17,830 nt of DNA, taken from positions 1 through 17,830 of the forward strand of contig JBCCGE010000063.1 of NCBI GenBank assembly GCA_039029455.1, given 5' to 3'. Below the pieces are notes generated by a model, which saw only the letters and a list, made by a program, of their open reading frames with translations, searched no databases and had not been told where the DNA came from. Source of the stretch: JBCCGE01 sp039029455. GTDB lineage: Bacteria > Pseudomonadota > Gammaproteobacteria > Arenicellales > Poriferihabitantaceae. A program made the translations under genes and the position numbers. Of this stretch, positions 8,095-15,179 are shown piece by piece (position 1 is the stretch's first letter; each line of letters begins with the position of its first letter).

Positions 8095-9720
8095 TCAGGG
8101 CAGCGGAATGCCCAAAGAGCGCAGTGTGTCCAGATTCAGATACTGATCTACGGGAAGCCCGCTCGCTCGCTGGTATTCGTTGAGTGCGCTCATCGTTGCA
8201 GGACCTATAAATCCATCGATTTCACCTGGATTGAAGCCAAGCTGATCAAGTGTATTCTGCAAAAGCGCAATACGCTCGTTCGTGATATCGGCTTCACACA
8301 GAACCGAGCGCCACTCTTCGCGTCCGTCCGATACCAGTTTCTGCTTGGTGACTGTGCGGAACTCAGCCGGGATGACAGTTGTTTTCTCGCGCTCCGGGGT
8401 GACCAGCTTTCGCTTTCTAACCTGCCGGTATTCGGCGGGCACATCCACAGATTTGGTCGAAGCGGGTGTAATCACAACCTGCCGGCTGATCGTTCGGAAC
8501 TCTGCAGGTCGCTCAAACAGACAAATTTGTCTTCCGGTGCGCGTCGACTCCGGTTCTTCCAGTGAAACCGCGTCATGCCAGATGTAGGCGGCCTCAGTGA
8601 TCATTCGTCGTTTGCTGACCGTTGCGTATTCTGCAGGTATCGACACACGCTCCTCCCTGGCGTCTTCAACCAGTTCGCGCACGCTGATAGTCTGATACTG
8701 AGCCGGTATCACTTCGGTGCGGGTGGTGGCGCCGCTGACGAGAACGCGTTTGCTTAGTGTCTTGTAAGTGGCTGGCAGTTCAACAAGGCACATTATTTCG
8801 CCTTCGGGGTCGTACACCTTACGGGAGGACTGACTGCACTCCTGCCACACAGTTCGCGCCGGAGTGTCGATGACCTGTTCCTCGACAGTATCGTAAACGG
8901 CCGGAACACGGACTGTGCGCTCTTCCTGTGCCTGAATTTCGATCTGTTTCTCAACGATTTCATACCGTGGTGGCACAGTGACGACTGACTCCGAGGCTTC
9001 CTTGACCAGCACCTGCTCCGAAAAATTTTCAAAACGCGCCGGCCGGAAATGCTCGTGAAAACACATACCACCGCTGGCCTGATCGAGATTAACGCCGGCC
9101 TGTTCAGCCGCATCCAGTAATTCTTTTGCGGCCTCAGGAGCGCCTTCCTGCTGATTGATCAGCCAGCGTCGTTCGGCATCCTTAACCTGCACCGATTCTG
9201 TCTCGGTACCGTATACCGCCGGGATTGGAATCAGTCGGGACGAAGCTTCGCTAACCAGCACGTTTTCCATTACAAATTCGTACTCGGCTGGAATGATTTC
9301 TACCAGTGTTTCCTCGTCTTTTACCTTCAGCTGTTCGCTCACGTTTTCGTATACGGGTGGCACCCACGTTTTGGCGTAGCACTGGCCTGGCTGTGCGTTT
9401 GCCGGAAAGCTGCCTCCTGTTGCTTGCGGAATTGCGCTGACTGTATTGTCAATCGGCTCAAGCTGCGGTGTTGCATCCTCTGCGTAGGCGGTCACCGCTG
9501 TCGACACGCGTTTCTGTTCTTTCGCTTCTTCCTGCTTCTGCAACAGTTCAATCTCGCGATTGAACAGCTCGGTTTCCTTTTGCTCAAGCTGGCGAGCATA
9601 GGCATCCAGACGGTTTTTTACAGTCTCCTGCATGTCGGTTTCTCTCGGTCCTGTGACACATCCGGTCAGAAGCAGGGTAATGAGTACGGTGACGAGAACC
9701 GGGGGGTTTAATTTCTTCAT
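8095..9720 (-). CDS. Repeat lipoprotein with C-terminal peptidoglycan-binding domain
   Basis: A 541-residue protein I cannot name. Start chosen at ATG 9720, not further upstream, because it opens a clean lipoprotein signal: MKK, a hydrophobic stretch, then LLTGC with lipidated Cys21. Residues 30-72 look like a coiled coil (many Gln/Glu/Lys, heptad Leu). Residues 114-470 hold twelve repeats described in the repeat entry. Residues about 481-540 form a PG_binding_1 domain (LLQNTLDQLGFNPGEIDGFIG, then PATMSALNEYQRASGLP). Expected location: anchored to a membrane, most likely the outer membrane since Val rather than Asp follows the Cys, with the tail on the cell wall. It would be a periplasmic spacer or envelope protein. 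It is followed by the SDR gene and is divergent from the FKBP gene. Lipoprotein and wall-binding calls are sound; the function is inference. Confidence 0.88.
   Translation of the reverse strand: MKKLNPPVLVTVLITLLLTGCVTGPRETDMQETVKNRLDAYARQLEQKETELFNREIELLQKQEEAKEQKRVSTAVTAYAEDATPQLEPIDNTVSAIPQATGGSFPANAQPGQCYAKTWVPPVYENVSEQLKVKDEETLVEIIPAEYEFVMENVLVSEASSRLIPIPAVYGTETESVQVKDAERRWLINQQEGAPEAAKELLDAAEQAGVNLDQASGGMCFHEHFRPARFENFSEQVLVKEASESVVTVPPRYEIVEKQIEIQAQEERTVRVPAVYDTVEEQVIDTPARTVWQECSQSSRKVYDPEGEIMCLVELPATYKTLSKRVLVSGATTRTEVIPAQYQTISVRELVEDAREERVSIPAEYATVSKRRMITEAAYIWHDAVSLEEPESTRTGRQICLFERPAEFRTISRQVVITPASTKSVDVPAEYRQVRKRKLVTPEREKTTVIPAEFRTVTKQKLVSDGREEWRSVLCEADITNERIALLQNTLDQLGFNPGEIDGFIGPATMSALNEYQRASGLPVDQYLNLDTLRSLGIPLP
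8311..9381 (-). repeat. Protein repeat array: 12 x 23 residues in four Cys-to-Trp triplets
   Basis: Within the lipoprotein the unit is P-A-x-[YF] followed by a T/S-V-rich strand, a basic or hydrophobic strand and an acidic turn (for example PAEYATVSKRRMITEA). Conserved Tyr/Phe fall at residues 124, 147, 170; 230, 253, 276; 319, 342, 365; 408, 431, 454. Spacing is exactly 23 within every triplet. Each triplet is preceded by a Cys (114, 220, 311, 400) 8-10 residues before the first aromatic, and closed by a Trp (186, 292, 381, 470) exactly 16 after the last. Linkers between triplets are irregular. The alternating-strand pattern suggests a beta-rich repeat. Confidence 0.9.
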
Positions 9721-9838
9721 TTTGAATTCAGGGTACGCGCGCAGGGAATAGGCGGTTAGCGCAGAAATCATAATCAACTTGATACCGATTTACAAACTCA
9801 ATTATGCTCCGCAACTGCATAATTTAAAGAGAGTTTCG

Positions 9839-10318
9839 GTGAAAATAGCGAAAGGCAAAGTGGTCTCCTTCAGTTACACGTTGAGTGAACACGGTGAACA
9901 GATTGAAACCAGCTATTTGTCAGACAATATCCGGTATTTGCACGGTTACAAGAACATGCTCGATGGAATTGAAGAGGCACTGGAAAACCGGCAGTCAGGG
10001 GACTCTCTTTCAGTCACATTAACTCCAGAGCAGGCCTACGGCCGTCGTCGGAACAATTCGATTGAGCGGGTGCCGCTCAAATATGTTGGGGTAAAAAAAC
10101 CGCCCAAAGCCGGCGACGTGGTGAACATTCAAACACCCAAAGGCATACGTCAGGCTGTTGTAGTCAAAGCCGGACGGTTTAATGTTGATGTGGATACAAA
10201 CCATCCGCTTGCGGGAAAAACCCTGACATTCGATATTACAGTGGGTAGTGTAAGAGACGCTGAGTCGGAAGAAATTCAACACGGTCACGCCCATGGCGAT
10301 GGCGGGCATGCACATTGA
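9839..10318 (+). CDS. SlyD-like FKBP-type peptidyl-prolyl isomerase
   Basis: A 159-residue cytoplasmic FKBP with the SlyD plan: a split FKBP domain (KGKVVSFSYTLSEHGEQIE at the start, LTPEQAYG near residue 67), an inserted chaperone flap (about 69-121) and the closing strand NHPLAGKTLTFDITV. The C-terminus is His-rich (HGHAHGDGGHAH), a possible nickel or other metal-binding tail, shorter than that of E. coli SlyD. It would catalyse prolyl cis-trans isomerisation and hold unfolded clients. I choose GTG at 9839, which has AAAGAGAG 5 bases upstream and starts where family members do; the frame is open further upstream to a TTG at 9779 but that stretch has no family likeness. The gene's 3' end overlaps possible starts of the M24 peptidase gene. 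SlyD and FkpB are close; SlyD is favoured by the insert and tail. Confidence 0.9.
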   Translation: MKIAKGKVVSFSYTLSEHGEQIETSYLSDNIRYLHGYKNMLDGIEEALENRQSGDSLSVTLTPEQAYGRRRNNSIERVPLKYVGVKKPPKAGDVVNIQTPKGIRQAVVVKAGRFNVDVDTNHPLAGKTLTFDITVGSVRDAESEEIQHGHAHGDGGHAH

Positions 10319-11498
10319 CCCGCGCATGGATCACTCATCACCCGCACGAGGCTTCCCGAAGACCGAATTTGAACGGCGTCTGGCTGGCTTTCAGCGCTGC
10401 ATGGCGAACAATCATCTTGACGCAGTATTGCTTACTACCGAGCCGAACGTTCGTTATTTTTCCGGATTTCTGACCCAGTTCTGGCAAAGTCCTACCCGTC
10501 CCTGGTTTCTGGTCCTGCCACTGGACGGAGAACCTATTGCGATCATTCCTGAGATAGGTGTTTCGGGTATGCAGGATACGTGGGTATCTGATATCCGTTC
10601 CTGGCCCTCTCCTAGGCCGGAAGACGACGGCATTTCCCTGTTGATCGAATGCCTGTCATCACTTTGTCGCCGGTATCGACGTCTGGGCATGACTCTGGGG
10701 CCGGAATCACATCTGAGAATGCCGGCGAACAACGTGCAGGCGCTGAAAAATGGCCTGGCTCAGGTCGATCTGGTTGATGTTTCGGAAGATATTCACAATT
10801 ACCGCATGGTGAAATCCGAACTTGAAATTGAGAAAGCACGATACATTTGCGACGTTGCATCAAGGGGATTTGAAAACGTCGCAAGCTGGGCCCAAATCGG
10901 AATGAGTGAGATGGAAATCTGTCGTCAATTTAAGATGGATTTGCTGAATCTCGGTATTGATCAACCCAACTATATGGTGGCCGGTTCCGGCAATCGGGGA
11001 TATACAAGTATCATTATGGGACCGGGTGATCGAACTGTCGGGGCGGGTGATGTGTTAATCATTGATACCGGCTCAACGTTCGACGGGTATTTCTGCGACT
11101 TTGATCGAAACTGGGCCTTTGGATCTGTGGATGATGCAACACGATCTGCTTACCGAACGGTCTGGCAGGCTACAGAAGCGGGATTCAATACTGTCAGACC
11201 GGGGGCGACCACAACCGATTTGTGGCGTGCGATGAACGATGTGATGGTCGATGGGGGCAGTGAAGGCAATGATGTTGGACGGTTGGGACACGGACTTGGA
11301 ATCGAGTTGACCGAAAGACCGTCCAACACACACGATGACTTCACCCGGCTGGAACCCGGCATGATTATGACACTTGAACCTGGAATGACATATGGCGGCG
11401 GCAAACAAATGGTGCATGAGGAAAATGTCCTCATTACGGAAGATGGCGCAGAATGGCTGACACGAAGAGCGCCCGAAGAAATTCCGGTGATTAAATAG
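10293..11498 (+). CDS. M24-family metallopeptidase (Xaa-Pro peptidase / creatinase fold)
   Basis: A two-domain pita-bread protein of about 400 residues. The N-terminal creatinase-like domain contains LLTTEPNVRYFSGFLTQFW and the C-terminal domain has all five metal ligands of M24: Asp258 (IIDTG), Asp269 (YFCDFDR), His333 (GHGLGIELTERP), Glu362 (TLEPGM) and Glu376 (VHEENVLI), counting from ATG 10293. It is therefore probably a working dinuclear metal hydrolase acting on a Xaa-Pro-like or amide substrate; the true substrate is unknown. Possible ATG starts are 10293, 10299, 10308 and 10326; the first three overlap the FKBP gene, none has a clear ribosome binding site, and the conserved part begins near RGFPKTEF, so the shorter starts are possible. 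The racemase-superfamily gene follows 16 bp later, suggesting linked functions. Family firm, substrate unknown. Confidence 0.9.
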   Translation: MAMAGMHIDPRMDHSSPARGFPKTEFERRLAGFQRCMANNHLDAVLLTTEPNVRYFSGFLTQFWQSPTRPWFLVLPLDGEPIAIIPEIGVSGMQDTWVSDIRSWPSPRPEDDGISLLIECLSSLCRRYRRLGMTLGPESHLRMPANNVQALKNGLAQVDLVDVSEDIHNYRMVKSELEIEKARYICDVASRGFENVASWAQIGMSEMEICRQFKMDLLNLGIDQPNYMVAGSGNRGYTSIIMGPGDRTVGAGDVLIIDTGSTFDGYFCDFDRNWAFGSVDDATRSAYRTVWQATEAGFNTVRPGATTTDLWRAMNDVMVDGGSEGNDVGRLGHGLGIELTERPSNTHDDFTRLEPGMIMTLEPGMTYGGGKQMVHEENVLITEDGAEWLTRRAPEEIPVIK

Positions 11499-11514
11499 TC
11501 AGGAAGGGATCAAA

Positions 11515-12267
11515 ATGACCACATTTCTGGATTACGAGCGTCCGGTTGCTCTGACGGACATTGCGCCCGATGGGCGTATCGGACTTTGCGCATTGTCAAC
11601 GGACTACTGTATAGAGCAGGACTTGCGGCGCATGATTCCTGACACCGTTGAAATATTTACCAACCGCATTGCGTACAGAAATCCACTGACCGTTGAAAAT
11701 TTACGGGCGATGGAAGGTGATATTGAACGCACCGCTGAAAACATACTTCCGGGTCAGGGGTTCGATGTTGGAATATATGGCTGTACATCCGGAACGGCGG
11801 CCATCGGATTTGATCGAATTCGGAACCTTATCCAGCGTTCGAACCCGGGTGCTTTGGTCACAACGCCGTTACACGCACTCGTTGCGGCGACAACTGCACT
11901 GAATATTTCAAGTCTGTCAGTGCTGACGCCCTACAACCGGGAAATGAACGAATCCGTTGTTGAGAATCTGAGAGAAAACGGAATCGATGTGATCAATCTC
12001 ACCGGACTGGGGTTTGAGGTTGATATTGATGCCACCAAAGTCCCGCTCGACACTCTGCGCCAACTCGCTGTTCAGACTTTTAATCAAAGCGCGGATGCAT
12101 TGTTTATATCGTGCACAAACTTCCGCGCGTCGCTGGTTGTCGATGATATTGAAAAACAGATCGGCAAACCGGTGTTAAGCAGTAATCAATGCGTTGCATG
12201 GCATGCGCTGAAATTGCTGGACTGCGATTTTTCGACTCAGGGTTTTGGCTCGCTAATGACGATTTAG
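11515..12267 (+). CDS. Asp/Glu racemase superfamily protein (maleate isomerase / arylmalonate decarboxylase / EutA-like)
   Basis: A 250-residue protein with the two-fold alpha/beta architecture of the aspartate/glutamate/hydantoin racemase and maleate cis-trans isomerase group. Two cysteines sit in matching places: Cys90 in IYGCTSGTA and Cys200 in FISCTNFRA. A two-Cys arrangement is usual for racemases and isomerases; arylmalonate decarboxylases keep only the second. ALVTTPLHALVAA and LSVLTPYN are also typical. Start ATG 11515 is well supported by AGGAAGGG six bases upstream. It is translated just after the M24 peptidase, so the two may act on one compound, for example hydrolysis of a cyclic or N-acyl substrate and isomerisation of the product. 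It converges on the LeuB-like gene 22 bp later. Superfamily sure; exact reaction not known. Confidence 0.85.
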   Translation: MTTFLDYERPVALTDIAPDGRIGLCALSTDYCIEQDLRRMIPDTVEIFTNRIAYRNPLTVENLRAMEGDIERTAENILPGQGFDVGIYGCTSGTAAIGFDRIRNLIQRSNPGALVTTPLHALVAATTALNISSLSVLTPYNREMNESVVENLRENGIDVINLTGLGFEVDIDATKVPLDTLRQLAVQTFNQSADALFISCTNFRASLVVDDIEKQIGKPVLSSNQCVAWHALKLLDCDFSTQGFGSLMTI

Positions 12268-12289
12268 CCGTTTTAGCACGGTTCGTGAA

Positions 12290-13381
12290 CTACTGCAGCG
12301 CGGCGACAACCCTGTCCCCGAATTCATCCGTCGTCACCATAGTGACGTCGCTGTCGGACTGTGAAAGATCGGGTGTGGAGTAGCCATCGGCGAAGACCTG
12401 CTGCATGGCATCCCACACATTCCTGGATTCCTGATCCATGCCGAAACTCATTTCAAGCATCATCGCCACCGAGCCGATCATGGAGTAGGGATTGGCGATG
12501 TTCTTACCGGCAATGTCCGGTGCCGATCCATGGGATGGTTCGTAGTAGGACTTTTCCGGTCCGACGCAGGCAGACGGCATCAGTCCAAGTGATCCGAGTA
12601 TTCCGCCGGCCTGGTCACTCAAGATGTCGCCAAACAGATTTTCCATAATCATCACATCGTATTGACTTGGGTTGAGGCAAAGACTGGTCGCCGCTGCATC
12701 AACCAGCATATGAGACACATCCACATCCGGATAGTCGGGCGCCAGTTCACCAACAATATCAGTCCAAAGAACGCTCGATTTGAGCACGTTACTTTTGTGA
12801 ATACTGCACAGTTTACGCCTGCGTTTCTGCGCCGTCCTGAACCCGATCTCCACCAGGCGTCGGATCTGGTCTTCATCGTATTCCAGAGTTTCGCGAACAT
12901 AGCGACGCCCGAGATCATTTACCCCCGTTTCCTTGTCGCCAAAATAAAGGCCGCCCACCAATTCTCGAATCATCACAAGGTCAACGCCATCTCCGATGAC
13001 GGAAGGTTTAAGCGGTGAAAAGTGCGACAGGCTCGCGGGCAGATAGACGGGTCGAAAATTGGCGTACGTATCGTAGCGTCTGCGCATTGGCAACAACGCA
13101 CCCCGCTCAGGCTGCTCATCCAGCGGTATCTTTTTCGAATCTTCATGATTCAAACCGATGGTGCCTTTCAAAATTGCATCCGCGTCATCGCACATCTGCT
13201 TGGATTCCTCCGGGTAACTCGAACCCGTTTCAAACCATGCACTGGCACCAAACTTGCCGTGCAGCAATTCAAAAGTGACGTCGTTACGATCTTCGATGAC
13301 GCGAAGAACTTTCAGTGCCTGGGTGGTAATTTCCGGTCCGATGCCGTCTCCGGCAAGCACGGCAATTTTGTAGTGAGTCAT
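12290..13381 (-). CDS. LeuB-like NAD-dependent beta-decarboxylating dehydrogenase (3-isopropylmalate dehydrogenase family)
   Basis: A 363-residue enzyme of the isocitrate/isopropylmalate dehydrogenase family. The malate-binding arginines (Arg100, Arg110, Arg139), Tyr146 in GGLYFG, Lys196 in HKSNVL and metal-binding Asp228, Asp252 and Asp256 are all present, as is EPSHGSAPDIAGKNIANP, whose Asp289 indicates NAD rather than NADP use. It should oxidise and decarboxylate a 3-substituted malate. It may be the leucine-pathway enzyme, but leuA/leuC/leuD are not here, and the motif after Asp228 (DAAA, where LeuB usually has Asn next) and the stretch LLPMRRRYDTYANFRP vary from typical LeuB, so a paralogue for another 2-hydroxyacid is possible. 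It lies 23 bp downstream of the crotonase gene, probably in one transcript. Confidence 0.85.
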   Translation of the reverse strand: MTHYKIAVLAGDGIGPEITTQALKVLRVIEDRNDVTFELLHGKFGASAWFETGSSYPEESKQMCDDADAILKGTIGLNHEDSKKIPLDEQPERGALLPMRRRYDTYANFRPVYLPASLSHFSPLKPSVIGDGVDLVMIRELVGGLYFGDKETGVNDLGRRYVRETLEYDEDQIRRLVEIGFRTAQKRRRKLCSIHKSNVLKSSVLWTDIVGELAPDYPDVDVSHMLVDAAATSLCLNPSQYDVMIMENLFGDILSDQAGGILGSLGLMPSACVGPEKSYYEPSHGSAPDIAGKNIANPYSMIGSVAMMLEMSFGMDQESRNVWDAMQQVFADGYSTPDLSQSDSDVTMVTTDEFGDRVVAALQ

Positions 13382-13404
13382 ATCTATAGCGGATAAAAAA
13401 TGGT

Positions 13405-14178
13405 CTAGAATTTTTCCCAGTCGGGCTTTCGTTTCTGCAGAAAAGCGTCGATACCCTCAAGAGTTTCCGGCATCATCATATTGTCACTGATCACGTCTGT
13501 TGCGGCTCGATACGCGGAATCGAGAGGCTGGTTCAGCTGACGATAAAAAAGATTTTTGCCGAGCATAATCACTCGTTTGGGCTTGTCGATGATTCTTTGC
13601 ACCAGCTGATCGACGCAGGAATCTAATTCGGATGGTTCGCAGATTCGATTGACAAGACCGTATTCCAGCGCAGTCGGCGCATCGATAAAATCACCGGTCA
13701 GTAGCATTTCCATCGCTCTTTTCCGGCTGATGTTTCGACTCAGTGCAACGGCAGGGGTTGAACAAAACAGTCCCACCCGGACGCCTGAGACGGCGAACTG
13801 TGCTGTGTTTGCTGCGACCGCCAAATCGCAGGTGGCCACGAGCTGACACCCGGCTGCGGTCGCCATGCCCTGCACACTGGCAACCACCGGTTGCGGCAGG
13901 TCATTGATTTTCTGCATCACCGAACTGCAGAGAGTGAACAACTCGTGCTGGTTATCACGAGTTTCAAGTGCTCTCATCTGTTTGAGGTCGTGTCCCGCAC
14001 AAAACGCCTTGCCGCTTGCAGCCAGAACAACTGCGCGTGTGGCGTCGTCTTCCGAAATTTCATCCAGAGCGGAAGACAGTCCGAGCAACAAGTCTGAGGA
14101 TAACGCGTTGTACTGGTTCGGACGATTCAGTGTGAGCCGGGTGACGCCGGATTGTCTGTCGACGAGCAAATCGGTCAT
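13405..14178 (-). CDS. Enoyl-CoA hydratase/isomerase (crotonase) family protein, ECHDC3 type
   Basis: A 257-residue crotonase-fold protein. The oxyanion-hole segments GKAFCAGHDLKQM (about 56-68) and GMATAAGCQLVATCDLAVA (104-122) are clear, so acyl-CoA binding is likely. The string GVRVGLFCSTPAVALSR closely recalls human ECHDC3. Both glutamates that drive hydration in classical enoyl-CoA hydratase are replaced: Gln112 stands at the first position and Gly132 at the second. It is therefore unlikely to be a standard hydratase; this seems to be a feature of the subfamily rather than damage. ATG 14178 fits the family start. It precedes the LeuB-like gene by 23 bp on the same strand. Family sure, reaction unknown. 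Confidence 0.9.
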   Translation of the reverse strand: MTDLLVDRQSGVTRLTLNRPNQYNALSSDLLLGLSSALDEISEDDATRAVVLAASGKAFCAGHDLKQMRALETRDNQHELFTLCSSVMQKINDLPQPVVASVQGMATAAGCQLVATCDLAVAANTAQFAVSGVRVGLFCSTPAVALSRNISRKRAMEMLLTGDFIDAPTALEYGLVNRICEPSELDSCVDQLVQRIIDKPKRVIMLGKNLFYRQLNQPLDSAYRAATDVISDNMMMPETLEGIDAFLQKRKPDWEKF

Positions 14179-14208
14179 GAAATAATTGCGTGAGATATTC
14201 AGACGCTG

Positions 14209-14214
14209 AGTATA
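14209..14214 (-). promoter_or_regulatory. Possible -10 box for the crotonase / LeuB-like transcript
   Basis: On the minus strand this reads TATACT, five of six matches to TATAAT, about 30 bases upstream of the crotonase ATG. The -35 region 17 bases further up (GTCGCA) is a poor match, so this is tentative. Confidence 0.25.
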
Positions 14215-14332
14215 GCCCCGTTGAATTGAAGTGCGACATCGATTGCACTGGCATCGCTGACTTAGTTATAGGTTCCGCTGTCGCGGCAGGCCGGCGGTAC
14301 AATCAGAAAAGCAGAGCAAAAATGGTTAATAG

Positions 14333-14779
14333 CTACTGAGATTGTTCCACCATATACTCGACCGCGGCAGTCACCGCCGCATCGCTAAGTGCCGGATTGC
14401 CGCCTTTGGCAGGCATGACGCCGGCACTACCCTGATAACCGTCGATGGCATGAGCAATCAAAACCTCCATGCCCTGGGCAATGCGGTCTGTCCATCCCGG
14501 GATATCACCCACTTTCGGCGCGCCGGCAATGCCTGCACTATGACATGCCAGACAATTGGCGTTGTAGACCTCTTCACCGCTCTGATCGTCGCCGCTGGCA
14601 TCATCATCGGATTCGGACGCTTCCTGCTCTGCAACAAGTGCTTCCATTTCTTCCTCAGTCATGATTTTCAGTTCGCCGACCGGTTTTATTCGCTCCATTA
14701 TTGATTCATTTGAGTTGTGGCTTGCGTGAACACTGGCGGCAAACGCCAGCAAACCGATCAGAGTAATCAGGTGTTTCAT
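14333..14779 (-). CDS. Periplasmic c-type cytochrome, cytochrome c5 type
   Basis: A 148-residue electron carrier. Residues 1-19 form a Sec signal peptide (MKHLITLIGLLAFAASVHA, likely cut before Ser20). The heme-attachment motif CLACH is at 76-80, and Met122 in GVMPAKGGNPALSD is the likely distal ligand; the C-terminal helix AAVTAAVEYMVEQ completes a class I fold like cytochrome c5. Between the signal and the heme domain lies an unusual acidic, low-complexity stretch (about 41-70, rich in Glu, Asp and Ser) that could be a flexible tether or a docking surface. It is monocistronic as far as can be seen, with a perfect TATAAT upstream. Identification as a monoheme cytochrome c is firm; the partner oxidase is unknown. 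Confidence 0.95.
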   Translation of the reverse strand: MKHLITLIGLLAFAASVHASHNSNESIMERIKPVGELKIMTEEEMEALVAEQEASESDDDASGDDQSGEEVYNANCLACHSAGIAGAPKVGDIPGWTDRIAQGMEVLIAHAIDGYQGSAGVMPAKGGNPALSDAAVTAAVEYMVEQSQ

Positions 14780-14836
14780 CTTCGGGGTTTTCAGGTTGCT
14801 TCAAAGCCCGCTAGGCGAGCACTATCCGGGCGCGCG

Positions 14837-14842
14837 ATTATA
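14837..14842 (-). promoter_or_regulatory. -10 box for the cytochrome c gene
   Basis: The minus strand reads a perfect TATAAT, 57 bases upstream of the cytochrome ATG. No good -35 lies at 16-18 bases; the nearest TTGACA-like hexamer (TCGACA) is 21 bases away, which is too far for a standard sigma-70 promoter. Confidence 0.4.
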
Positions 14843-14941
14843 ACGGATACGCGTACATTTGCGTGTCGAATCGGCAGCCACGGCCACACAATCGAACGCT
14901 GATAGTCCAAAAATACGGTCTGTTTCTGGCTAAACCAAATA

Positions 14942-14957
14942 TGGACCATATGGTTCA
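14942..14957. promoter_or_regulatory. Palindrome ACCATATGGT upstream of amtB, possible regulator site
   Basis: TGGACCATATGGTTCA contains a perfect 10-bp palindrome, extended to 16 bp with one mismatched pair. Its half-site ATGGT is the same short word that recurs in the gntR / oxidoreductase gap, so it could bind the same GntR regulator. It lies about 220 bp before the amtB start. Confidence 0.35.
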
Positions 14958-15179
14958 ATTAACAGTTTTTTAATAATTCAAATCTCAGTAGAATGCCCCG
15001 CAATCATATTTTTATGTGATCCACAAAAGAGAGCTAATCAACGTGAGGAACCGGTGCTTTGCAGACAATGTTGCGTGTACGTCTTTAACTCATAACCATT
15101 CTCGCACCCAGTTGAGACAGTTCCTACCTAACTTTTCTTTTTCCATTCAACATCAATACTCGACCGAGGAGGGGAGCAT

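Larger units (their letters stand above)
14780..15179. other. 400 bp divergent intergenic region between the cytochrome c gene and amtB
   Basis: It holds the cytochrome promoter (-10 at 14837-14842), a near-perfect 16-bp palindrome at 14942-14957, an AT-rich stretch at about 14960-14985, and the amtB ribosome binding site GAGGAGGGG at 15166-15174. I found no sigma-54 (GG-N10-GC) promoter of the kind that often drives amtB, and no confident sigma-70 promoter; TTAACA at 14959 and TAGAAT at 14989 are too far apart to pair. No RNA gene is recognisable. Confidence 0.6.

Noticed and set aside
7933..8565. A 210-codon plus-strand frame antisense to the SDR and lipoprotein genes
   Set aside because: It runs across the junction of two well-supported minus-strand genes, has no recognisable domain, and its openness is explained by the repetitive coding strand opposite.
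10293..12267. Ectoine utilisation genes eutD-eutA
   Set aside because: The superfamilies match but the M24 N-terminal domain does not read like EutD/DoeA, and no other ectoine gene is present, so naming them would overreach.
14780..15179. Sigma-54 promoter for amtB
   Set aside because: I looked for GG-N10-GC with flanking TGGC / TTGC. The nearest candidate, around 15045-15063, has wrong spacing (12 or 6 bases).
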